NCBI RefSeq assembly: GCF_052857255.1
Contig: NC_135500.1
Location: forward strand, 159,121,689 to 159,185,688
DNA length: 64,000 bases
Direction: 5' to 3'
Source: Amblyomma americanum
Taxonomy: Eukaryota; Arthropoda; Arachnida; Ixodida; Ixodidae
Shown here piece by piece: positions 54,101-64,000 of the stretch; the first letter of the stretch is position 1; each line of letters begins with the position of its first letter. A program made the translations under genes and the position numbers. The notes below the pieces were generated by a model. The model saw only the letters and a program-made list of their open reading frames with translations. It was not told the DNA's origin and ran no database searches.

Positions 54101-57100
54101 TCTTCCAAACAGTTTATGCACCCGCTGTAGTAAGCTTATCTAGTACACAGCTTGTGGTTGAAACCGAATGAAAGGTACTAGGATTTTAAGGGACAGTGCG
54201 TTTGTTGCTGAACTTAAGACAGGAGTGTTTGCAACAAGAGAGGCACTTTCAATACCCCATAGCAGCTGGGTATTTTATTCTTTGAATCCACAGCCGCCCA
54301 TTTAAGGTATCTTGGATTTCACTATTAAGTTTTCAAATGTTCCTTTAAAACAAAGTAGTCTTTAAATGCTTAAACCGTCCTTTGGATGACTTTTTCATTA
54401 GTTTTATACAAGCATTCAAGTTCCGTGCTTTTAGTGCGGGCTGGTGTCAGTTCTGAGGAAATCCATCGCAGCACTCGTTCTTCGTAATCAAATTTTATAC
54501 GCTTATTGCGCTTTATTTTTATTAGTAGAAGTACGCCCGAAAAGTTCGGCCTAGAGAAATGATCGATAGGTGCTGGCCATGATAGCTTGGACATGCGTCT
54601 CACATGCTACTTTAGATCGCTGTTTAGAAGAATGAAGGGCGACCAAGTGTGCATGCATAAAGGTGATCGTAAAGCTCAAATCAGCCTCTAGTCATGAAGA
54701 AATGTCCTCGGTGCCTTCGTCACGCAGGAACGAAAGGTGGCAATCAAGCACGAGGCTGCATATCGTACTAGATGAAAATTAAGAGCTCTGCGCGAGAATG
54801 CCAAGAAACTTGCCTTGAAGACGATGCATTCGCGGAGCCCTCGCATTAACTCGAGCAGGATTGCCCTTTAGCCTCCATATATCTTTTAAAAAGCAGTGCT
54901 CAGCGTAAGCTAACTTTACGGGAGCGCGATGAAAGCTGGCTTGCTCATACCGGCCATGCTGCCAATGAGGTAGACGGTTAAAACTCTAACTCCGTGAAGA
55001 GCCAGGTTCTCAGTGGGAAAAGCATGAGACTACAACTTATGAAAACGCCAAATTGGCTGTCAGTAACGTCAATCTTCGCATTCAATTACAGGGGATGGTG
55101 AATGTAAGTTGGGATGATTTAGACATCGCCGGTTTTGTTGACCGCTCAGTGCGGACATTGAAGTTCGGGTCCAAATAGAGCGGGTCACTGTGCATTCTGC
55201 GCTGTGCAAGTAGCACTCAGCTAGTAATTAATGCACCACCGCGTTGTTTTGCAGCTCACTAATCTTCGTATTCAGAAGTTTATCTGTGACTTGCTATTCT
55301 TGCAGATATCACCGTAAAGGAGATGGGTCACTCTTCAGTGGTGTTCATATCACGGCCCGTGTTTTGCAGAATACAGGCGTAGGTTGCACGCAAAGAGTCA
55401 GCTGTTGTTATCCTAATATTATTCTGGTTTTTATATAAATAATCCACGTATCCATGAACGGATATGTGGGCGCGATTTAAAAATTTATATTGAATGAGGC
55501 ACAGCGACTACACTGACTAAATTTCTTCTTTTCCCAAATACGCAGCTGACCTAGTGTCTTGCCTTTGTACATAATCCCGGGAAGATTTCTAATAATCTGC
55601 TTCGGGGAAAAATGACCCTGTGACAGAAAAGGTTCCATCATGTCAAGGAAGAGTGGCGAAAGCAGGACGACCACATGCGGCGCACACTGGGTGCAGGAGA
55701 ATGCAGCGCGCTCCATATAAACACACAACACACGAACTCGAGGTACTTGTATTTCTGATCGGCCTGAAACATCGAGGCATCTACCCCCGAGATGAACTAC
55801 GGATATTGCAGCAGATTGCAGCAGTTTGGGCACGTTTTTCTCATTAAAACCAGCACTCCGTCCATTGGCTGTCGAGTCACTCTGCTAGCTAAATAAACGA
55901 ATACTTTCCACTTATCCTTCAAAAAAGATGTAACGCAAAAGAGACGAGCACTGGAGTGAGACCCGACAAGGACAAAGAGACGAGCACGGGAGGGAGACAC
56001 GACAAGGACAAACGCGTTCGTTCTTGTCGGGTCTCACTCCCGTGCTCGTCTCTTTTGCGCTACATCTTTTTTCAAGTATATGCCACCAACTCGCCCAGCA
56101 ACAAGTTTTATTGCATCTCCACTCATCACTTCACAAAAAGAGTCTACGCAGTGCTTCAATTTGTGGCTTTAAATTCATGCACAAAATGCAGGCTTTTCAG
56201 CAAAAATTGCCTTGTAATGTGCGAGTGTTTGGAAATGACGTGAAGCAGCGTTCGCTTCAAGATGCCAAATTGTTTGCGTTCTGCCATGTAAAGTATGAGT
56301 GTCATCGATGCCTAGCTCATGGCACGCGAAAACGAAGCGATCACAGAGAAATTGAAAGATGCCATTTCAAGCGCTCGCGTCTGCAGCAAAAACTAGTGCT
56401 GACGAGGCCATCAAAATATGAAGCAGGGACCATGTGTAGCGCACGCTCTGGCACACCTAAACGTACAATTCTCAAAAGACCTAGGCTTAAACACCAATTT
56501 GCCAATTACCGCGACGTAGGAGCTTCACCCTCGTTCATACGAGCACACTCACAGTGAAGTACGCACTGCCGTTCAGACTAACAGATAGCCCATGGCGCAA
56601 GAGGCCGCCAGTGTCTGTAGACCACGAGGCAGAACAAAACCTCTTCCTGAATTGAGCTGATTGTCTAACTCTCCGTCGGTGCCTAACAGCGGTGCGATAC
56701 GCGTGATTCATATGCACTGCTGGAGAAAGCCTAATTGAGCATAACATACACGGACATTGTCATTACTCCTCCAAGCAATCTTAAGCAACAAAATTTCTCT
56801 AGACAGGTGAACATGTTAACCACTCTCTTTTCCATGACATTTATGACGCGAAATAACTTTACCTGTTATCATGACAACACACCAAAACAATGCTTTGCCA
56901 ACGTCTTTGCTCCTCAGTTCGCTGAGTGGTCGTGGACAAGATGTACTGCAGGAAGGTTGCCTGCACTCTTGATATTGAACCCTCGCTTGCCATAGTTACG
57001 GCAACAAGACAAAAACTTTGAAGTTTCTCTTGCTTAAAAAACCGTAAATAGGAAAACAGCAAACGCGATGTACGGAACGGGCAGTAACGAAACCTGTTTC

Positions 57101-60100
57101 TGCGTTCCCATTCCTGCGAAAAATAGAAGCATTCCTACCACCATGCAGATCGGTTTCTCAGCTGTGTATCGCGTCTCTTCTCGCCTGAATTCGCCCAAAA
57201 ACTCCGGCCGTCTCCGGTGGAGCAGAATAAAAAGGAGGGCCATCGCCTAACCGGATCATACCGCGTACCAGCTTGTCGCCGTGGCTGAGCGCCGAGAAAT
57301 ATGACCAGAGAAGTAGAATAACGACGCGCCTGTCCCCGCTGCACTTTTAGAGGCACAAGCCTTGTTAAGCGGCATAGAGGAGCCTTTTTTCGTGCGCGCC
57401 AGGGTTGCTACTTTACACATTCGGAGTTGTGTACACCACTGAAGGAGGTACTGCAAACGTCTCCCCTAACAAGAGTGCCGTCCAAAGCATGCATTATACG
57501 CTCCACCGTGTGTACCGTGTATCACCCTTCTAGGTTTTTTTTCGATTGCGAAAGCTCCAAAGTACTACATCCTGCTTTAAGGAAATCCAGGATTACACCA
57601 GAAACAGTTGTAATGATGGCGAGCTTATCGGATCAGCGTTGTGCACTGTCACAAAGTAGACCTGACAGCATTCCACGCGCGTGCTCAGTACGTTGCAGCT
57701 GCTGCATAGAAGCTGCCCGTAAGAATACGACGCCCCATTATGCCCCTTTCTCTCGACTTCTGCGTCGTCGCGCAGTTCTCCGAAAACTGTGGCTTCTTGA
57801 TAACAAGCTTTCGAGCGCAGAGAGGGAACACGCATGTGACTCTGTCGTATATGAAACACGCGACAGCTTAGAAGAGTTTCTTCGTTTCCACAGTTTCTTT
57901 TCCTGGAGCCTCGGGAGCAGGTTGTCTTTGTTGTCACAGCAGTCTTTTTTCGCTGTGCCCTTAACGCTCGATGCTATGTGATTCGCAGGCTTACATATCG
58001 GCTGTTTGCCGTGGTGTTACAGAACTTCTTTTCTCATTCACCGTCGTTATCGAATTCAAGAGGAGAGGGAAATAATTTTCGCTCGTAGTTACGGACCGCC
58101 TTTAGAAACAAGGTTCCTTTCGAAACAAATAATTTTTAGCTTAGGTCTGTTTTCGTGAATAACACAAACGTGGTGACCACAATTTAGTTCATTATCAAAA
58201 ATTATATAAAGCGCACTTAGGACAACAGACAAGGGAGACCTTGTGTTGTTTGGTCTCCCTTGTCTGTTGTCCTAAGTGCGCCTTATATAATTTTTGAAAA
58301 TGAAAAACCAACTAGCTCAGATGTCAATTCTGCTTAGTTCATTACCCTTAAACCTTTGGAACTAACACTTGTGTTTTTTCGATGTGAAAAAACGAGATAG
58401 CTTAAGCAAGAGGAATTATTGCATCGTCATGTAATCACAGACGGTATTTTACTTTTTGACTTTGAAGAAGTTGCTTGTTTGCATGAGCATTTTGTTAGTT
58501 GTCTAATCCTTAGTAATTATGCTGCGCGTGTTCCCTTGCTCATGCTTTCATAAAACACGCAGCGACCGATAGTTTTGAACAAACCACTCATATTTTTCTT
58601 TTTCAGATAGTAACTCTTTATTCCATCAATCTTACTGGCGTGATTTGAGCGTTATATTTTTAACATGTCTAAACAAGTCCCATTATTGTTCTCCATCGAT
58701 GCCCTTACACATTGTTTACTTCCTTAAAAATTTGTGTTTAAATAGCTCTTTTGTAAAACAAGTCTTTGGGTGGTAGGCTCCCGCTTTTTCAGCAGTTTGG
58801 TTGAATTAATGTTACTCAAGTGACTTGCGTGTTAGAATTACAATTAGTCTGGCGAGCAAGTAGCTTGCAAAAGCGTGCACTATAAAATGTGCAGCGCAAT
58901 AATTCAACTTCAGTCAAATGGTTATCAAAGGTTAGGCTAAACTCTCTGGTCATTTTAGTTGCATCTTATTCTTTTTTTACGTTTTAAAAACAGTTGCATT
59001 TGCAATACCCACTCTTTCGAAGTCTTGGAAAGTTCACCACTCAGATTCTTCACAGGTTGGCCCTTCATTTGAACGAACGAGTCAACGTGACTTAGGCCTT
59101 TTCCAGATGCTGCCAATCCAGCCGTCGGTATGCGGCTGCAGAGAACGCCGGTCCAGTCTCTAACTGATTGCGATGAGTTTGTCCGGTTAGATCCCAAGCG
59201 CAGCTTCTATGTTAGATCAGTGCGACCAACCAGTGAGTACCTGTGTCACGTTATGTGAAGCCTGGACACATGTCACTCGCCGGCGGAAGCTTTGTAACGG
59301 CGAAGGCGAGCAGTGTACAGCAAACCAACTCATTGGTCTCACTGAAATTCACTGGGTAATCATTGAATGTGAAAGCAGCTACAAAAAAAAATGACATTTT
59401 GTGATTGATGAGTGCGAAGAATTTTTTTGTTCTGGTTGCATGAAGAGAAACAGCCCTGAGTTTTTTTGGAGCACTTTAACATGTAACTTGTAGCTTCCAG
59501 TTTTATTTCATTTTTTCCTTACCTAATATCTAAATCTACTCTAACACCGCAAAAATCAAGAATAAACACATTATGTGTGAGGAATTTACTCAAATGAGCG
59601 CTTCAAATCATCTCAACGTTTCGGCAACTCCGTAATGTGCTCAACTTTGAAACCAAGGCCTTTGGTAATCGCTGATGCGCAAGAGCTAAAACCATGCATC
59701 AGCCCACTGTTGTGTTCATGCAGCGATTTCAAAAGATTGGGCTCAAGCGAACATAAAATAAAATGTTATTTTCCTGTTACTTCATTATTGCCGGATTTTA
59801 TTTTATATTTGTTGCAATTAAAACTTTATATGCTCGTTCATATTATTCAGATGGAGAAGTTATTACTAACAGTGGGATGAGCACAGTCTCGCAAAAGCAA
59901 CAGAAAGCACTATCTCCTTAGTCAATGTAATGGAAATTACGCCTGGCATCGCTGCACTCACGCCGAGATCTTTTTTTCCTTGCACTCGCTCGTGGTTCAT
60001 TGTCAGCATTTCTTTTTCCAGACGCAAAACCTGACTGATGCTCATTTACCCTTATTGCTTGTGCCTGAGGATAGAAACATGCAATATGTTGCGCTGCCAT

Positions 60101-63100
60101 GTGCCCATGCCCTGACATCAGGCACTGGCGCTATCTGGGCCATTATAGGGGCTCGCTCAGTGAAGTTCTTTCCTTGTTTTGCCCTCTTAGTTTCCTGTTT
60201 AGCATTCCTCTTTATTTTTCTATAGAAAAAGATTGCATCATAATCTCATTTTTGCCATAGTTTAAGCTAGACTATCCTCTAATCCTTTCTACTTGGGTCG
60301 TCACTGGGGATAACGCATGCTTCAGAGGTGATGCGCTTTGCTGAGTGAAGAAAAAAACATGTTTTGCAAAAAAAGTTCCTAATTGTACTTTGCATGATTT
60401 GCTTTCAGTAGCGTTGTGCTGCTTCCTTATTTTTTTTTTTTGGTTTGCGCCATACTAGCTAAGCAACGTATGTTATCATTATCTTTCTACTTATCAGACA
60501 AAATGCCGATAACATCAATTACTGCTTTAAAAATAATGCTTCACGATTTCGTTACGATCACAGGATACTCAGACCAATAAATAAGTTACAAAATGACCAA
60601 CGTTTTCATAATAGCCTCTAAGGCTCCATGTGATGGCCAGATTATGAGAGCGCATTTTGGTGTCAAGGGAAATCGAATTACTCTTCAGATGTGTGCAGCA
60701 AAAAAAGTTAACAGCCTGTTATCTGGTAAAGTGCTTTTCGCGTCAAAACGCCAATATTCTACACGTTGCGTTAGCTGCTTAGCGTTGCCCTCCTTAACAC
60801 TAAATAATATTTCAGCAACCTTTATCGCTCTTAGGCGTGCCGTCCATCTAGGCGAAAAGGTTTGAGGCGGATATAGGTGGAATGCGCGAAGTACCTCTGC
60901 GGGTAATAAAGAAAATGGTGAATAACTGCCGCTGGTCGTTTTGCAGAATTGATGCGCGTCCAAACTCAGTTTCCCATACCCTGTCTCTGCAAGAACAGCT
61001 TTGGAACACTTTGTCTTCTCCACTCTTGTATTGATCATGCGCAAGAAAAGACCAGCATGGCTAACTTTTTTACCGTAACGTCCTGTTATAATGTGCGCTA
61101 GTCTTTTAAGTCTGTGGAGGGCTTCCTGCGCTTCCTTCTTGTTCAAGGCTCCTCTCCTATGGCAAGGAATCGCACATCGATTCTTTGCCAGCTTTGACTT
61201 CTTTCCTCTCTCATTTCTTCAGAACAACACTTTTCATCAACGCATTCTCTGATTCTTCTGTGAGTTATCCAGCCACCTATTTAGCAAAAAAAAAATAAAA
61301 AATAAAACAGGCCCGTCCTCGAAACAGTCTTCTCATCTATTCAAGATTGCTCTTTTCCACCATTTCCGCTTCCGACCATCATTCATGCAATCTTTTATTT
61401 TGCATATACTTCCTCGTGTCTGTGCTTCGCCGTTCAGCCCTATTGTTATCGTGACGTGGGGAGAGAGGGCAAGGACGAGACAGCAGCGTTTCTCTATTCA
61501 GCGACGAAGGACTTCGATCCAAAGACGAGCACTTCTCGGTCGCCATCGATTTGCAAAACCCTCCGGCCTGCACAAAGTTGAGCCGATGTCCGCCAATGAG
61601 TCATTCAGGCGGCCAGCACGCTACAGTGGTGCTATTAAGCTTTTGTTTTCTGTGCATCGTCTAGCTCTCATTGCCACCAGCAGGGAGCTCTCTTGTTTTC
61701 TGCGTTATGGAAAAGGACAATCGAAGATGTACGCGTCAGTGCCCGCAGCTGTGTATTCAACGAACGCAGCAAAGGACTAAAGAGCAGCGAGTACATATGT
61801 TTTGATTTTTGCCAGGGGAAGCTTGTACATCTTGTATCACCAGTGGGTACCTAGTGGCACTGGGGATCGAACCCCGCAACTCCCCAATGCTATCACGTGA
61901 TTTTTTGCCAGAAACCTTGTATCGGGAAAGAAAGAAGCCAATCGGTACGGCGAAGAATGGGCGCCGCGCTCTATGTGACTCAGCTTTGTTAGATTCCCGG
62001 CGCCGTCAACACATTGGCCGTGCCTACGATTGGATTCCAACCCTTCCCACCTGTGGTTGCTGTCTTCAAGAGATGAATTGAAAATGAAATAGAACGCAGC
62101 CGAATACGACCCCAGCACACTCCTCTCTAGTTCTAAAGGGTGTGCTCTGCCTTTTAAGTTGGGGGTCTTGTTCCTTCCTCTTCTTCGCTGCGAAGTTCAC
62201 CATCGGTGAAGTAGTGCCTTACTTCAGGCCGTCGTAACAATTGTTTCAAAATGCTAAGTGTGCTTCTGTGGTTTCAAGGGGAGTGTGCCAGAAATTAAAA
62301 AAAATTCCTGGAATACCTTTCGATTGTGCGAGAAAATTGTTACAAATAAGTGTACGGTAGAGGTGTGAAAGCCTTAGCATAGAGCTGAGCAAACTATATC
62401 ACAAAAGGGACGGCACAGGACAAGCGCACCGACGTTGCTCTTGCCGTCCTGTGCCGTACCTTCTGTAATACAGCTTGCGCAGCTTTATGCTAAAATATAC
62501 GGCGCACTAGCCGCTTTAAATCCTTGATAAGTTTTAACGCATTAGCCTCACAGATAACGAGCGGGAATCCAGGCGCAGTGTTAACCACTCGTGGACCAAC
62601 ACAAACTACATGTAACTAACGGTTGTTAGCGCTTCCGACAATAAACGATAGCAACCTTCAAAGCGTTGTTTTTGAGTGAATGGGACATGTACTATATCGG
62701 TCGGAAAAGTATATGGACCAGAGCTTCGGCGGCCGGAACAGATGCAGGGCCGCACCGCGAGGCTGCTTTCAGTCTCCGCTGACTCGCGGCCAGAGGGCTC
62801 CGAGAGAAAACAAACCCTTAAATTTTAATTTGCGGGGTAGTGGGTGGCACGGAGGGAGGAGGTGATAAAAATCCACAATATGAAACAAAACGAGGCTTCG
62901 TTTCTTCACAGTGCCGGGGTTTAATGCGGAGAGGCAAACACTTGCTCTGATACACTGCGACAGCGCCATGTGCTCGACTACTCGCCATGCGCGCTCATAT
63001 TTGACGCGGCCCTCAGCAGGAGAGCAGCGTAGGCCTTGCCAGAAATTAATCTAGAAGGACACCCACCTGCGTGAGAGGCAAAATGCCTCGTCACTAGAAC

Positions 63101-64000
63101 CGCTCTGGCCATGAGCGAGCGGCGCTAGGCAGCAGCGCCGTGGTCCATTTATTTGAAAGCCGGTAGTGCATCTGCAAAATGATTGCATACAGAGCGGCTT
63201 ACCAGTCGAACTCATTAAATCAATAGGACACCAAGAATTCGACACATAATCAACAATTCATGAACGTCGGTCGGCATTACAAACGTTACCACCACATACT
63301 ATGTGGCAGTGCCTGGGGGTTCTGAACGTGGTGGCATGAAAAAAGAAAAAGAAAGAAGACGAACTGTCCCTGCTAAGGTGGCTGCACATCGCTCCAGTGA
63401 AAAATCTCGTCATCCGTATAAATACGTTTTTATATCAAGAGAACTAACTTCGCTCCATCTCAGCTCCGGGAGCGTCGGTCCCTGCTCCCAGTCCATCAGC
63501 GGCAGCGCACATCCTGCCTTCTCCAAATGCACCTCAGCCCGTGAGCGATCTGCCCTCTGGGCGGAACTCGGCAATGGCTGCCCAGCCTCCACTGCTGGAT
63601 GGGGCTTCAACCGTACAGCGTGAGGAGGAGAGCTCTCCAATGGACCAGTCTTCAGCACCTCCATCCGTGCCACCGGTTTTCCGCAGTTCTCAAAAGCGCC
63701 CATCAGGGGACACGGCACAGGATTCGTCTTCTGCTAACTGCAGCTCACAAGGCAAGCGTTCCTGCCCAGCGTATGCCAACCAGGTGGCTATGCCGACATC
63801 GGGATCGATATCGTATAAAGTGGCCATTACAGCTCTGGCAGCCAAACGCCTGACAAACATTTCGAACAGGATTCTTCAGGCGAACCTGGACGAGTGTCTT
63901 GGGACCAAAGGTCTTTTTGGCTTCACGTCTAGAACGAAATCTAATACCATCGCTGTGTGGTTCCCGACTTTGGCTGCTGTCGAGCGTCTGCAAACGCAAG

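Overview
The window looks like gene-poor, repeat-rich nuclear DNA from a hard tick (Ixodidae, probably a metastriate genus). This rests on recognised repeats, not on host genes. The SINE body at 46964-47127, the LINE 3' ends at 9829-9900 and 23350-23480, the short SINE tail at 50855-50913 and the TIR element at 6323-6741 all match, from memory, sequences that recur in tick genomes. No operons, ribosome binding sites or bacterial gene order are present, and no rRNA, intact tRNA or CRISPR array was found. The longest open frames that are not transposon-derived (192, 184 and 183 codons) are about as long as chance allows in 64 kb of this composition, and none resembles a known protein.

Layout. 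1-6300 holds a GC-rich 19-bp minisatellite (4405-4480), a pure TA array (4644-4751) and otherwise plain sequence. 6323-7124 has a TIR element followed by a foldback element. 8900-11650 is a diverged tandem duplication whose second unit was interrupted by a 1,670-bp minus-strand RTE-type LINE with a perfect 10-bp target-site duplication. 12290-21120 carries SINE and LINE tails, a possible LTR/gag remnant (17040-17570) and two decayed foldbacks. A second, worn piece of the RTE LINE lies at 23350-23760 and a third at 38560-39232. 29757-32040 is a 2.3-kb decayed CR1/jockey-type LINE on the minus strand. 33768-33942 is a nearly perfect 75+75-bp palindrome. 36054-36473 is a 139-codon ATG-less open frame, and 40683-40764 is an 82-nt candidate exon, both on the minus strand. 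The right half holds a second TA array (42027-42160), tRNA-like and SINE pieces (46220-47127, 50843-50925, 61835-61910) and three more foldbacks (55917, 58195, 62374). From 63448 a plus-strand frame stays open to the edge and may be the start of a LINE ORF1.

The most unusual signal is the set of seven foldback (hairpin) elements. Within a copy the two arms are nearly identical (74/75, 50/53 and 45/46 matching positions in the three best), yet arm sequences differ greatly between copies. Five of the seven are followed by a related short tail around CCAACTAGCCCAG. That pattern suggests a non-autonomous repeat class whose palindromic part is renewed or corrected within each copy while its flank is inherited.

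The retroelements form a time series: one fresh insertion (9829-11498, one premature stop), a mid-age one (29757-32040, several stops and frameshifts) and very worn relics. No host gene can be called with confidence; the region is best read as intergenic or as part of a very long intron.
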